From positions 1-64,000 of the forward strand of contig JAFEFU010000071.1 of assembly GCA_018240425.1 (NCBI GenBank): 64,000 bases of DNA, read 5' to 3'. The stretch comes from Pseudomonadota bacterium. GTDB lineage: Bacteria; Pseudomonadota; Alphaproteobacteria; Rhodobacterales; Rhodobacteraceae. The notes under the pieces were generated by a model. That model saw only the letters and a program-made list of their open reading frames with translations, was not told the origin of the DNA and made no database searches. A program made the translations under genes and the position numbers. Positions 51,018-59,899 of the stretch are shown one piece after another; the stretch's first letter is position 1; every line of letters begins with the position of its first letter.

Positions 51018-51860
51018 TCAGCCCCAGCGCCGGCGGCTGGCGCCAGCCAGCGCGCCGATCGCACCGATCAGGACCAGACCCGCGGCGGGCAAGGGCACCG
51101 GCGCGACCGTCGGCAGCGCCGCCGCCACGCTTGGGCCACCGGGATTGCCGGGGCCGCCCTGGCCGGTCGGCACCAGAATCGGCAGGCCGTTGGCCTGACC
51201 GAGCGTCACGGGCGGCGAGCCGCCGGGATTGCCGCCAACATTGCCGCCACCGGGATTTCCGCCCGGGTTGCCACCACCGGGATTTCCGCCGCCCGGGTTG
51301 CCACCACCGGGATTTCCGCCGCCCGTGTTGCCGTTGCCCTGGTTGCCGCCGCCCGCGTTGCCGTTGCCGTTGCCCCCCGCGCCGCCGTTGCCACCCTGCG
51401 ATCCGTTACCGCCCGCGCCACCCCCCGGCGGGTTGCCCGCCGCCGCCAGTTGCACGGGCGGCAGCGCCGGGCTGCCGGCACCGGTGCCGCCGCCCCCGCC
51501 CCACTGGCCCAGCATGAACCCGCCCGCGCCGGGCAGGATCGGCTTGACCACGCCCGCGGCCTGCAGCGGCTGTGCGGACAAGGCGGGCCAGGGAACCGGG
51601 GTCGGGCCGGCGACGGTGATCCTGTTTCCGGGAGATGCCAGCGCGGGCAGGAAGCCCCCGAGCGCCGGCGGCTTGAGCAGCACGCCGGTGCCGCCCGGAG
51701 ACGGCGGCGGCGCGATCGGCGGCAAGGGATAGGCCCGCGCCTGCAGATCGGGCATCGCACTGCCGGCAGGGCCGGACAGGCTGCCATGCCCGACCGCGCT
51801 TACGATGAAGAACGAGTCGATGAACAGCCAAAGACCGGCAAGAAGCAAACCTGGTTTCAC
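51018..51860 (-). CDS. glycine/asparagine-rich surface protein with VPLPA-type C-terminal sorting signal
   Basis: About 280 residues. From the N-terminus: a hydrophobic leader (VKPGLLLAGLWLFIDSFFIVSAVGHG), a Pro-rich region, a long Gly/Asn-rich low-complexity section with GGGNP repeats, then APVPLPAAGLVLIGAIGALAGASRRRWG. That tail is a VPLPA-CTERM signal: motif, one membrane helix and a basic end, processed by exosortase-like enzymes in Rhodobacterales. No exosortase is in the window. GTG start at 51860 chosen because it directly precedes the hydrophobic leader; the ribosome binding site is weak. Likely exported and surface or matrix associated; function unknown. Confidence 0.7.
   Translation of the reverse strand: MKPGLLLAGLWLFIDSFFIVSAVGHGSLSGPAGSAMPDLQARAYPLPPIAPPPSPGGTGVLLKPPALGGFLPALASPGNRITVAGPTPVPWPALSAQPLQAAGVVKPILPGAGGFMLGQWGGGGGTGAGSPALPPVQLAAAGNPPGGGAGGNGSQGGNGGAGGNGNGNAGGGNQGNGNTGGGNPGGGNPGGGNPGGGNPGGNPGGGNVGGNPGGSPPVTLGQANGLPILVPTGQGGPGNPGGPSVAAALPTVAPVPLPAAGLVLIGAIGALAGASRRRWG
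51244..51330 (-). repeat. tandem 30-bp coding repeat in the glycine-rich protein gene
   Basis: The 30-base unit at 51271-51300 is repeated at 51301-51330 with one substitution, and a shortened copy lies at 51244-51270. It encodes GGGNPGGGNP on the minus strand. Copy number in such arrays is prone to change by slippage. Confidence 0.85.
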
Positions 51861-51879
51861 AGCGGCAAACCTGCAATGC

Positions 51880-51895
51880 GCGGACCTGGGTCCGC
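51880..51895. promoter_or_regulatory. inverted repeat next to the VPLPA protein gene start
   Basis: GCGGACC-TG-GGTCCGC, perfect 7-base arms, 20 bases upstream of the VPLPA protein start in the 255-bp divergent gap. A candidate operator. Confidence 0.4.
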
Positions 51896-51929
51896 AGGGG
51901 GGAGTCACACGTCGTTCCGCAGATGCCCC

Positions 51930-51941
51930 CAACTGCAGTTG
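51930..51941. promoter_or_regulatory. 12-bp perfect palindrome in the divergent gap
   Basis: CAACTGCAGTTG, fully self-complementary, 70 bases upstream of the VPLPA gene. A possible dimeric-regulator site; the rest of the 51861-52115 gap shows no clear promoter boxes. Confidence 0.35.
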
Positions 51942-52115
51942 CCCCACTCTAACCCGATCCGCCGCCCGCACGCGAGGGTCCGCGCCGGGGACAAGCCGTT
52001 TCCTCGCCGGAAATTGTCCGCCTGCGGGTGCCGCCCGGCGCGCAGCCCCCTTGGGGTCGCCGCGCGCCTGCGATAAGGTGCGGGCGCCGCACAGGCCGCA
52101 ATCCCCGGGGGTTTG

Positions 52116-52472
52116 ATGAACAGTTACGAATACAAGGTGCTTCCCGCCCCCGCCCGCGGCGACAAGGTGCGCGGCGTCAAGACCACCGAGGACCGCTTTG
52201 CCCATGCCCTGTCGGCGGCGCTGAACGCCCAGGCCCGCGACGGGTGGGAGTTCCTGCGCGCCGAGACGCTGCCCGCCGAGGAGCGGACGGGCTTTACCGG
52301 GCGGCGGACGGTCTATCTGAACCTGCTGGTCTTTCGCCGCCCCGTCGACGAGGAGGCCCGCGCCGATCAGCCAGCCGCCGGCCGCCCGGCGGCACCCCGT
52401 ATCGCCCCCCTGGCCGAGGGCAAGGCGCCGAGACTCGGTCCGGCGACGGGAAGCGACGCAACCGACCTGTGA
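52116..52472 (+). CDS. DUF4177 family protein
   Basis: A 118-residue small soluble protein of the DUF4177 type: YEYKVLPAPARGDKVRGVKTTEDRFAHALSAALNAQARDGWEFLRAETLPAEERTGFTGRRTVYLNLLVFRR, then a Pro/Ala-rich tail. The domain occupies residues 3-75. Function unknown. Start at ATG 52116 with GGGGG upstream. A divergent relative follows at 52706. Confidence 0.8.
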   Translation: MNSYEYKVLPAPARGDKVRGVKTTEDRFAHALSAALNAQARDGWEFLRAETLPAEERTGFTGRRTVYLNLLVFRRPVDEEARADQPAAGRPAAPRIAPLAEGKAPRLGPATGSDATDL

Positions 52473-52705
52473 CTGGGCGGCGACAATCCCCGCTCCGCCT
52501 CTGACTGTCGGCGAGACACGGCCGCTCGCGCCAACCAGCGCCGCCACGGGTGGTGCGGGACATCATTAAGTAAATTCAATGCCTTGCGTCGGAATCGGCG
52601 CGCGGAAGCCTTGGAATTGGCGGATTTTCGCCCCATTCCCGCCACATTTGGCTTGCGCCGCACCCCCGCCCTGCCGACCCTGAATGCGGGTGGTTGGGGG
52701 AAGCC

Positions 52706-53086
52706 ATGACCAGGTTCGAATACAAGATCCTTCCCGCGCTTGGCGGGACAGACGGCCGGGGCGGGATGCCGCCCGCCGGCGCGGGCGATGAGCCTGCCGA
52801 CCGGAGCCGTTCGGCCGGGGCATCCGCCACCGGCTGGGAACTCGTCGGGCGAAAGGAAGTGCCGGTCGAGCGCCGCCGCTGGCTGATCCTGCGCCAGAGC
52901 GCGAGCGAGGAATTCCTCGTCTTCCGCCGGGCGATCGCCGAGCCGGAGCGGGTCGTGCAGCCAGCGCCCGAAGGCTCGCCCGAGTCCGCGATCCGGCCGC
53001 GCCGCGTCTTGCGGAACTGCTTTCCCGATCTCGGCCTGTCCGATCCCGGTTTCCGGCGGACCCGGCTTCGGGCGCGGCGCTCCTGA
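52706..53086 (+). CDS. divergent DUF4177-like protein
   Basis: A 126-residue protein starting FEYKILPAL, like the gene 230 bp upstream, with a later GWELVGRKEVPVERRR...EEFLVFRR block matching the second half of the same domain. The segment between (DGRGGMPPAGAGDEPADRSRS) has lost the conserved EDRFA-LN part, so the domain is shortened or decayed. The C-terminal 45 residues are basic and unrelated. The 233-bp gap upstream holds an AT-richer patch (about 52563-52580) that may be its promoter. It may be a degraded duplicate. Confidence 0.6.
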   Translation: MTRFEYKILPALGGTDGRGGMPPAGAGDEPADRSRSAGASATGWELVGRKEVPVERRRWLILRQSASEEFLVFRRAIAEPERVVQPAPEGSPESAIRPRRVLRNCFPDLGLSDPGFRRTRLRARRS

Positions 53087-53219
53087 TCAGGGCGGCCCGC
53101 CAGGGCGGTTCGGGTTTGATCCGGAGCATTGCGGGTTTTCCCTCGCCCCGGCTTTCGCAGGGGCGCGCGGAGCAGAGCGGGGAAAGGCCGCGACCGATTC
53201 AGGCCGGGCGCAGGCCGCC

Positions 53220-53480
53220 CTAATCCCCCGCCACATCCAGCGCCAGCGCGTGAACCCGCCCGGTAAGGTCGGGGCCAAGCGCGGCGAGCACCGCCCGCTG
53301 GCGGTCAAGCCGGCTCATGGGGCCGAAGGCGGCCGCGCGGATGACCACGCGGAAATGCGTCTCGCCGCCCTCGCGCCAGCCGGCATGGCCGCGGTGGGCT
53401 TCGCTTTCGTCGATCACCCGCAGAAGGGTGGGCGCGAAGCGCCCGGCCAACGCCCGCTCCATTTCCGCCGCTATGCTCAT
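53220..53480 (-). CDS. bolA: BolA family protein
   Basis: An 86-residue BolA-fold protein: N-terminal IAAEMERALAGRFAPTLLRVIDES, then HFRVVIRAAAFGPMSRLDRQRAVLAALG and a VHALALDV end. The conserved His of the family is H in HFRVVI. BolA proteins partner monothiol glutaredoxins in iron-sulfur/iron handling. Divergent, by 95 bases, from a J-domain gene; the bolA/J-domain/cobS/cobT neighbourhood is a recurring alphaproteobacterial arrangement. Confidence 0.88.
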   Translation of the reverse strand: MSIAAEMERALAGRFAPTLLRVIDESEAHRGHAGWREGGETHFRVVIRAAAFGPMSRLDRQRAVLAALGPDLTGRVHALALDVAGD

Positions 53481-53575
53481 TTTTTGCCCCCACCCTCTTC
53501 AAAGCCCCGGCAAAATCCCTAAACTTGGTCGCCCGAGTCGAAAAGCCTGCCCGCAGGCCACAGCCCGAGAACCCG

Positions 53576-54202
53576 ATGACCAAGAATGACCCGTTCGGTT
53601 TCGACATTTCCGCCGCTTCGGACAAGAAGCGCCGCCTGAAGGGCAAGCGCGGCATGTCGGGGGCCTCCGACACCTCGACCCGCGCCTGCGATCACCGGGG
53701 CTGCGATCAGGCCGGCCAGTATCGCGCGCCGAAATCGCCCGACACGCTGGACGATTACTTCTGGTTCTGCCGCGACCATGCGCGCGAATACAATCTGAAA
53801 TGGAACTTCTTCCAGGGCGCGACCGAAGAGGAGTTCGAGAAGTTCATCGACAAGGATCGCGTCTGGGGGCGCGAGACCAAGCCCTTCGGCCAGCGCGGGG
53901 TCGAGGACCGGGCCTGGCAGCGGCATGGCGTCTCGGACCCGATGGAGATTCTCGGGGCGAACGCGACCCTCAACCCGGGCCGCGTGACCGGCCGCAAGCT
54001 GCCGCCGACCGAGCGCCGCGCCCTTGACATCCTCGAGGCGAAGGACAGCTGGACCAAGCCGGAAATCCGCAGGCAATACAAGTCTCTGGTCAAGGATCTG
54101 CATCCTGACATGAACGGCGGCGACCGGTCCGACGAGGATCGCCTGCAAGAGGTGGTCTGGGCCTGGGACCAGATCAAGGACAGCCGCAACTTCAAGGAGT
54201 GA
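53576..54202 (+). CDS. J-domain (DnaJ-like) protein
   Basis: A 208-residue protein. The C-terminal J domain (about 150-205) has the HPD motif in SLVKDLHPDMNGGD; the N-terminal part has ACDHRGCDQAGQYRAPKSPD...FWFCRDHAREYN, with four Cys/His positions that could bind zinc. This family is found next to bolA and cobS in many alphaproteobacteria; its client is unknown. It ends in an 11-bp convergent overlap with the glycosyltransferase gene. Confidence 0.88.
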   Translation: MTKNDPFGFDISAASDKKRRLKGKRGMSGASDTSTRACDHRGCDQAGQYRAPKSPDTLDDYFWFCRDHAREYNLKWNFFQGATEEEFEKFIDKDRVWGRETKPFGQRGVEDRAWQRHGVSDPMEILGANATLNPGRVTGRKLPPTERRALDILEAKDSWTKPEIRRQYKSLVKDLHPDMNGGDRSDEDRLQEVVWAWDQIKDSRNFKE

Positions 54203-55901
54203 CGGCCCCCCGGTCTGCGGGGCGGATCATCCCGTACTTCCGCAGCCAGATCAGGCAGCGTGCCGCCTGGGTCGGGTGGAGGCCGGTCGCCTGGGCAAGC
54301 GCAGCGGCCGCGATCCCGGCGGGGCCTGCGCCCTCGATCGCCGCCAGCACCGCCCCGAGATGCGCCTCGGTCTGGGCCATCCGCTTCAGCGTGGCAAAGC
54401 CCCGCACCTCGATCAGCGCGCCGAGCGCCAGGCGCGAGGCCGGATCGGTGGCGGCGAACCGCTCGTCCCCGAAGCGGACCTGCGCGGTCGGATAGGCGGC
54501 GAAGAGCGCCATCGGCGACGGCGCCATCGGCAAGGCCCCGGCCGGGTAGCGCCGCGCCCCTGCCGCCCCGGCCCGCCGGCGCGCGGCGAGATCGGCCCAG
54601 AGATCCTGCATCTGCGGCACCACCGCGCGCCAGTCGTACAGCGCCCGGGCCCGCGCCTGCCCGGCCTTCCCCATGCGCGCCCGCAAGCCGGCGTCGCCCG
54701 CCAGCAGTGCCATCCGCGCTGCCAGTTCGCCAAGGTCGATCTCGGTCATCGTGGCGACGGTGCCGCAATAGTGCGCATAGCCGTCCAGCCCGGCGTGATA
54801 GCGCAGCGCCTCCTCCACGGTCATGTCGGCGGTCAGCGTGCGGGTGGCGACGCGGAACCCGACCTCGGGCGTCACCGTGTCCTTCATCCCGTCCCAGTCC
54901 GAGACGATCACCGGCAGCCCCGCCGCCATCGCCTCGACCGGGGCGAGGCCATAGGTCTCCTGGACATTGTCGATCGGAAACAGGAACACATCGGCGCCCG
55001 ACAGGGTGGCGCGGCGTTCGGCGGCATCGGCCCCGTCGAGGAAGCTGACATGCCCCTCGCCGAGGACGGCGACCGCCGCCTTGTGAAAGACCTCGCGGCC
55101 ATGATCCTCGGTGAAGACCCCGCACAGCACCAGGTGCAGCCGCCGCCCGGGCACCCGCGCCTGCGCCGCCTTCAGCGCCAGATAGGCGGGCAGCGGATCA
55201 AACTTCACGTTCGGGTTCAGCCGGGCAATGGTGGCGAACAGCACGTCCTGCGGCCCGAGACCCAACCGGGCGCGCAAGGCCGCGCCGGCCGGGGGATCGG
55301 GCAGGAAGTCGTCGCAGGTCACCCCCAGCGGAATCACCGGCAACTGAAGGCGCGCGGGCAGGGTGGCGGCGAACTGGCTTTTCAGATGATCCTCGACCAG
55401 CTCCATCTGGAAAAGGACCGAGGCCCGCACCGCCTGCGAGGTGCAGATTACCGCGTCCCAGTCGGCCTGTGGCGCCATCCGGAGATCGTAGAAGCCCTGC
55501 ATCACCGCAGCAGAGGCGGTCGTGTGGGTGATCCCGCAGATCGAATAGGCGGCCTGCCCGTGCCGTGCCCGCCCCCAGACTTCGGCGGCGAAGTTGGGGC
55601 TTGGATAGTGGAAGGTGCCCAGGGGCGCCATCTTGCGCGGGAAAAAGCGCGACACCGTCCGCACCGTGCGCGCCCCGCCATGTTCGGCCACGAAGGCCGC
55701 GAAGGCGGCGCGGTCGGCGTCGTTGCCGACCAGCCCCACGATCTCGTCGGCCTCGGCGTGGGCGGCATAGCCCTTCAGAAAGGACGCGCCCGCCACCCGG
55801 CGGCCGTTGATCCCGCGCGCGGCCGGGTCGAACCCGTCGGCGGCATACCAGATCGCCGCATTGCGGTCGGACGCGGCCGCCGCCGCCCCGGGCCCGCTCA
55901 T
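54192..55901 (-). CDS. GT4-type glycosyltransferase with an extra C-terminal winged-helix-like domain
   Basis: A 569-residue protein. The glycosyltransferase-1 core includes FATIARLNPNVKFDPLPAYLALK, LHLVLCGVFTEDHG and the nucleotide-sugar EX7E-like region NVQETYGLAPVEAMAAGLPVIVSDWDGMKDTV. After about residue 430 a separate C-terminal part ends HLGAVLAAIEGAGPAGIAAAALAQATGLHPTQAARCLIWLRKYGMIRP, which has the pattern of a winged helix (helix-turn-helix then a wing). The combination is uncommon. Start at ATG 55901, overlapping the methyltransferase stop (ATGA). No sugar-nucleotide genes nearby. Confidence 0.8.
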   Translation of the reverse strand: MSGPGAAAAASDRNAAIWYAADGFDPAARGINGRRVAGASFLKGYAAHAEADEIVGLVGNDADRAAFAAFVAEHGGARTVRTVSRFFPRKMAPLGTFHYPSPNFAAEVWGRARHGQAAYSICGITHTTASAAVMQGFYDLRMAPQADWDAVICTSQAVRASVLFQMELVEDHLKSQFAATLPARLQLPVIPLGVTCDDFLPDPPAGAALRARLGLGPQDVLFATIARLNPNVKFDPLPAYLALKAAQARVPGRRLHLVLCGVFTEDHGREVFHKAAVAVLGEGHVSFLDGADAAERRATLSGADVFLFPIDNVQETYGLAPVEAMAAGLPVIVSDWDGMKDTVTPEVGFRVATRTLTADMTVEEALRYHAGLDGYAHYCGTVATMTEIDLGELAARMALLAGDAGLRARMGKAGQARARALYDWRAVVPQMQDLWADLAARRRAGAAGARRYPAGALPMAPSPMALFAAYPTAQVRFGDERFAATDPASRLALGALIEVRGFATLKRMAQTEAHLGAVLAAIEGAGPAGIAAAALAQATGLHPTQAARCLIWLRKYGMIRPADRGAVTP

Positions 55902-56707
55902 CGCCGCTCCATCCACAGCCAGGGAGTCGGCCCGCTCCGCCACTCCCACAGCGCGAGCAGCCGGTCCATGTCGCCGAGGCCCTCCATCCACTCGGGAAGG
56001 GCGCTGTCGTCGAGACGCCGCCCGATCCGCGTGACAAGGTGGGTGGGCGCAAAGCGCGCCGCGATCCGGTCCGACAGGCCGGGCCTCAGCAGGTCGTGCA
56101 CCTCGACCAGGATATCGGCGCCAAGCAGTCCCGGCGCGGCGGCCGGATCGAGCAATGCCTCCTCGGCCCCCTCGATGTCGCACAGGACCAGCGCGTGCCG
56201 CCCGTTGCAGGCGGCGAAATCCGCATGCGTCGCCTCGCCCGCGACCGCAACCCTTTGGCCCACGCCGTTCGCCCCGGCCAGCGCCCGGCAGGCATCGCGG
56301 GCACGGGCGTCGGTGTCATGGGCCCGAACCTCGGCCTCCGGCAGGCGCAGCGCGAGGCCCACCGCGTAATAGCCCTCGGCCGCGCCCACGTCGATGACAA
56401 GGTCCGGGCCGCGCGCCACGATCCGCTCGATCACCGGATGCAGGCCGGCCTCGTAGCTGCCCAGAAGCCGCGCGGCGCCCGCCCCTTCGCTGGCGGCAAC
56501 CGGGTAGGCCATGCCCTCGAACGGCCCGGCAAGAACGCGGCTGCCCGACCGCGCCCGCAGGGTGTTCTCGACCAGATGCGCCCGCCATTTCGCCAGAAGC
56601 CGGAGCGCGCGCGCAAGCGTCGCCGCGTCGGGCTGGCCCGCCAGCAGGTCCCGCAGGTCGGCGGTCACTCTTTCGGTCAGGGAAGAGGCCGGCGCGACCA
56701 TCGGCAA
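55898..56707 (-). CDS. FkbM-like SAM-dependent methyltransferase
   Basis: A 269-residue protein with a Rossmann SAM motif in DLVIDVGAAEGYYAVGLAL (about 102-120), an acidic strand-2 residue (AHDTDARARD), and LCDIEGAEEALLD, which matches the FkbM-type DIEGxE motif. Likely methylates a sugar or other product of the co-translated glycosyltransferase; acceptor unknown. The last codons overlap the glycosyltransferase start. Confidence 0.75.
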   Translation of the reverse strand: MPMVAPASSLTERVTADLRDLLAGQPDAATLARALRLLAKWRAHLVENTLRARSGSRVLAGPFEGMAYPVAASEGAGAARLLGSYEAGLHPVIERIVARGPDLVIDVGAAEGYYAVGLALRLPEAEVRAHDTDARARDACRALAGANGVGQRVAVAGEATHADFAACNGRHALVLCDIEGAEEALLDPAAAPGLLGADILVEVHDLLRPGLSDRIAARFAPTHLVTRIGRRLDDSALPEWMEGLGDMDRLLALWEWRSGPTPWLWMERR

Positions 56708-56781
56708 ACCTCGGATGCCGGGGACCGAACCGCCCCTGCTTTGCTGCTTACCGGCCTTTCGCGCACCTGTCCATCAACGCC

Positions 56782-58086
56782 TCACTCGTCGTCGAGCGTC
56801 CTGAGGAAGGCGACGAGTTCGGCCTCTTCCTTCGCGGTCAGCTTCAGGTTGCCCAGCTCGTCCTTGTTCATGGTCGCGGCATATTCCGGCGCCGGCCAGC
56901 AGTTGGCGGCCAGTGCCTCGGCCTCGCTCGCCGCCGGATCGGCGCAGGCAGGCAGCACGTCGCGGGTGTTGTAGAAGTGCACGACCCCTTCGAGGGTCTT
57001 GAAATAGCCGTTGTGCATGTAGGCCTTGGGCATGTCGGCGCCGGTGCGCAGGGTCAGGTTGCGCAGGGTCGGCACCTGCTGGCGGGCCATGTTGGCCTCG
57101 GCATAGGGGGCAAAGACGGGATCGGTCTTCAGGTAGCCGCCAAGGCCGGGATCGACCCAATCCTTGCCCTCCTTGTTGGCGGCCTGGGTGTAATAGGGAT
57201 TGTCGCGGTTCCTGGGGACGCCCAGATTGTCAAAGGTCCAGTCGGTGAACACCGCAGGCCCGCCCTGGGTGTTCGGGCCAAGGACGTGGCAGGCGGCGCA
57301 GTTGCCCTTGTCCTCGGCCTTGAACAGTTCCAGCCCCGCCAGCTCCTCGTCGCTCAGCTTGCCCTCGCCCCGCGTCCACTTGTCATAGCGCGAGCTGAAA
57401 CGGTTGACCTCGGCCGATTTCTCATAGGCCGCGATTGACAGGGCAATCCGGTCGAAGGCCGCGTCGATGCCGTCGGCCATCTCGCCTTCGGGAATGTCGA
57501 TCTTCGCGTCGGGATCGGCGCAGGACGCTTCGAGCCCCTCGGGGAAGGCCACACCCGCGACATCCTTGCCCCAGACCTGGGCCAGCGTCACCGGATAAGC
57601 CGCCGGGTCTTTCGGGTGCATCACGCGCCAGACAACGCAGGCCGCCGCCGGCATCGCCATTTCGGCGGGGTTCAGGAACGGCCCCTGCGCCTGATCGGCG
57701 ATCGGCATCCCCAGCTTGCCGCCCGTGGCGCGCCCGTCAAGGAAATCGCCGCCGACAAAGGTCACGTCGCCATCGTCGATGATGTGGCTGAGCACGGGCG
57801 AGAACGAGGCATAGGCCGCCGACGGCGGCTTGCGGTTGCCGAACCGGCCGGGCACCGCGCCCTCGACGACCGCGCCCGCCGCGTTGAACTGGCCGTGGGC
57901 GCTGGTGAAGCCCTGACCCGGATCGTGGCAGAACGAACAGGACTGCACCCCGTTGGCCGACAGGTTTCCGTCGAAGAACAGCGACTTGCCCAGCTGCTCG
58001 ACCGGGGACAGCCCCTCGGCGAGCGATGGCTGGGCAAGTGCTGCGAGCGGGGCGATGGCCCAGGCAACAGTGCGGGCAACTCTCAT
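56782..58086 (-). CDS. di-haem cytochrome c peroxidase family protein
   Basis: A 434-residue periplasmic protein with signal peptide [23 protein letters not shown] and two c-type haem sites, C50-S-F-C53-H54 and C263-A-A-C266-H267. The order and spacing match the bacterial CcpA/MauG superfamily, but the N-terminal haem domain is larger than in classical peroxidases (insertion with [14 protein letters not shown]), resembling the long peroxidase-like subgroup. It may reduce peroxide or oxidise another substrate. Start at ATG 58086 with CAGGAG upstream; the AT-rich stretch at 58125-58165 probably carries its promoter. Confidence 0.88.
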   Translation of the reverse strand: MRVARTVAWAIAPLAALAQPSLAEGLSPVEQLGKSLFFDGNLSANGVQSCSFCHDPGQGFTSAHGQFNAAGAVVEGAVPGRFGNRKPPSAAYASFSPVLSHIIDDGDVTFVGGDFLDGRATGGKLGMPIADQAQGPFLNPAEMAMPAAACVVWRVMHPKDPAAYPVTLAQVWGKDVAGVAFPEGLEASCADPDAKIDIPEGEMADGIDAAFDRIALSIAAYEKSAEVNRFSSRYDKWTRGEGKLSDEELAGLELFKAEDKGNCAACHVLGPNTQGGPAVFTDWTFDNLGVPRNRDNPYYTQAANKEGKDWVDPGLGGYLKTDPVFAPYAEANMARQQVPTLRNLTLRTGADMPKAYMHNGYFKTLEGVVHFYNTRDVLPACADPAASEAEALAANCWPAPEYAATMNKDELGNLKLTAKEEAELVAFLRTLDDE

Positions 58087-58461
58087 CAAGGAACTCCTGG
58101 CATGGCGGGCGGCATCCGGCCGCGCAATTTCCTTACAAAAATACTCACATATTGCAAGCCCCGATCGGACCTGCCCGCGAATGTCTATGATTCCGGCTGG
58201 ACCGCGGCAAATGAACCAAAGTTGGACGAGGCAGATCCCGGCGGCCCCTGCCACAGTCGCAGCCCGGAGCGGGGATTGTTTGCCACCCTGACACACTTGT
58301 GGTCGGGCGCCCGCTGCACCAGAACGACAAAAATCGCATCAGCGGCTTCCGGCACGGAATGTCGGATTCCGCTTCCTGCCGCCGCCCGTGGCCTTGCACC
58401 CCCCAAGAGTTTGGTTCATCACACAAGGGTTGGACATCCGGGGGCGGCCCCGGCCTTTCTC
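58087..58461. other. divergent intergenic region between the peroxidase and cobS (375 bp)
   Basis: No convincing gene. The end near the peroxidase is AT-rich (TATTTTTGTAAGGAAATTGCG on the minus strand) and is its likely promoter. The rest, leading to cobS, has no clear promoter boxes. I looked for a cobalamin riboswitch before cobS and found no B12 box or matching folds. Confidence 0.5.
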
Positions 58462-59448
58462 ATGGCGGACGGAATGCTGGATCAGAACGCGAAACCCACC
58501 GAAGAAGTCTCTGTGCGCGAGGTCTTCGGCATCGACACCGACATGAAGGTCAGGGGCTTTGCCGACCGCAGCGACCGCGTGCCCGAGATCGACCCGACCT
58601 ACAAGTTCGACCCAGACACCACGCTGGCCATCCTGGCAGGCTTCGCCTACAACCGCCGGGTGATGATCCAGGGCTACCACGGCACCGGGAAATCGACCCA
58701 TATCGAACAGGTCGCCGCGCACCTGAACTGGCCCTGCGTGCGCGTCAACCTCGACAGCCACATCAGCCGGATCGACCTGATCGGCAAGGACGCGATCAAG
58801 CTCCGCGACGGCAAGCAGGTGACCGAGTTCCACGAAGGCATCCTGCCCTGGGCGCTGCGCAATCCCGTCGCCATCGTCTTCGACGAATATGACGCAGGCC
58901 GGGCCGACGTGATGTTCGTGATCCAGCGCGTCCTCGAACATGACGGCAAGCTGACGCTGCTTGATCAGAACGAGATCATCACCCCCCACCCGTCCTTCCG
59001 CCTGTTCGCCACCTCGAACACCGTGGGCCTCGGCGACACCACCGGGCTGTACCACGGCGTCCAGCAGATCAACCAGGCGCAGATGGACCGCTGGAGCCTG
59101 GTCGCCACGCTGAACTACCTTTCCCACGACGCCGAGGCCGCGATCGTGCTGGCCAAGTCGCCGCACTACAACACCGAGAAGGGCCGCAAGACCATCGGCC
59201 AGATGGTGACGGTCGCCGACCTGACCCGCACCGCCTTCATGAACGGCGACCTGTCGACCGTCATGAGCCCGCGCACCGTCCTGAACTGGGCGGCGAACGC
59301 CGAGATCTTCCGCAATATCGGCTACGCCTTCCGCCTGACCTTCCTCAACAAGTGCGACGAGCTGGAACGGCAGACGGTGGCCGAATTCTACCAGCGCTGC
59401 TTCGACGAGGAACTGCCGGAGAGTGCGGCGAGCCAGAGCATCAGGTGA
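58462..59448 (+). CDS. cobS: cobaltochelatase subunit CobS
   Basis: AAA+ ATPase subunit of the aerobic cobaltochelatase, which with CobT and CobN inserts cobalt into hydrogenobyrinate a,c-diamide. The 328 residues show Walker [10 protein letters not shown] (71-79), Walker [10 protein letters not shown] (about 138-146), and the conserved C-terminal [25 protein letters not shown]. The stop is shared by one base (TGATG) with the ATG of a small inserted gene; cobT, normally next, is more than 1 kb away. Confidence 0.96.
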   Translation: MADGMLDQNAKPTEEVSVREVFGIDTDMKVRGFADRSDRVPEIDPTYKFDPDTTLAILAGFAYNRRVMIQGYHGTGKSTHIEQVAAHLNWPCVRVNLDSHISRIDLIGKDAIKLRDGKQVTEFHEGILPWALRNPVAIVFDEYDAGRADVMFVIQRVLEHDGKLTLLDQNEIITPHPSFRLFATSNTVGLGDTTGLYHGVQQINQAQMDRWSLVATLNYLSHDAEAAIVLAKSPHYNTEKGRKTIGQMVTVADLTRTAFMNGDLSTVMSPRTVLNWAANAEIFRNIGYAFRLTFLNKCDELERQTVAEFYQRCFDEELPESAASQSIR

Positions 59449-59873
59449 TGACACGCACCGGGCGCGCCATCCTGATTTGCGTGGCGCTACTGGGGGGCGA
59501 AGCCGGGCAAGCCGACACATGGCAGAGCCTTGAACAACTGAATATCTGCTCGGCCCATTTCAAGGCCCGCGCCGACTGGCTGACCAGCCTGAACAGGAAC
59601 GAAACGGCCGCCGGGATGTTCTACCGCTATTCTGAGCGCCTTCTGGCGGATGCGGTGGCGAGCACACCCGACGCAGCCGATTGCGCGATGCTTGTGATGC
59701 AGGACCAAGGGGAATGCGATCCTGGTCGCATCATTGGCAAACGCAATGAAACGGCGACCGAAATCCTGACGGCTTTTACCCTTCAAGGCTATGGCAAAGC
59801 GGGGCTGCCGACCTGCATGGAGGACGCCGTCTGCCTTCGCTGCATGGACTTGTTGAGGGAACGCGCCCCGTGA
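59448..59873 (+). CDS. small exported cysteine-containing protein inserted after cobS
   Basis: A 141-residue protein with signal peptide [22 protein letters not shown] and about six cysteines in the mature part (NICSAHF, ADCAML, GECDPG, LPTCMEDAVCLRC). I do not recognise it. The ATG shares a base with the cobS stop, so it is translationally coupled. By hand count G+C is 72/120 in 59521-59640 and 34/60 in 59701-59760, lower than cobS and cobT. Its stop overlaps a GTG that begins a cobT-like remnant. In layout it matches the inserted genes at 1122, 8274 and 10555. Confidence 0.72.
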   Translation: MTRTGRAILICVALLGGEAGQADTWQSLEQLNICSAHFKARADWLTSLNRNETAAGMFYRYSERLLADAVASTPDAADCAMLVMQDQGECDPGRIIGKRNETATEILTAFTLQGYGKAGLPTCMEDAVCLRCMDLLRERAP

Positions 59874-59899
59874 CCCAGACCACCGACGCGCCCGCCCCC
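59870..59899 (+). pseudogene. possible decayed copy of the cobT 5' end
   Basis: GTG ACC CAG ... encodes MTQTTDAPAP in a frame that soon diverges; intact cobT starts [10 protein letters not shown]. The 30 bases match cobT in 20 positions with the reading frame kept. The GTG overlaps the stop of the preceding gene (GTGA). It may be the cobT start that was used before hicAB entered, or chance; short and divergent, so uncertain. Confidence 0.35.

Noticed and set aside
51244-51330. CRISPR-like direct repeats
   Set aside because: The 30-bp units are contiguous, without spacers, and encode GGGNP repeats in a long reading frame; no cas genes.
58087-58461. Cobalamin riboswitch in front of cobS
   Set aside because: No B12 box or matching conserved core on either strand; cobS/cobT genes are not always riboswitch controlled.
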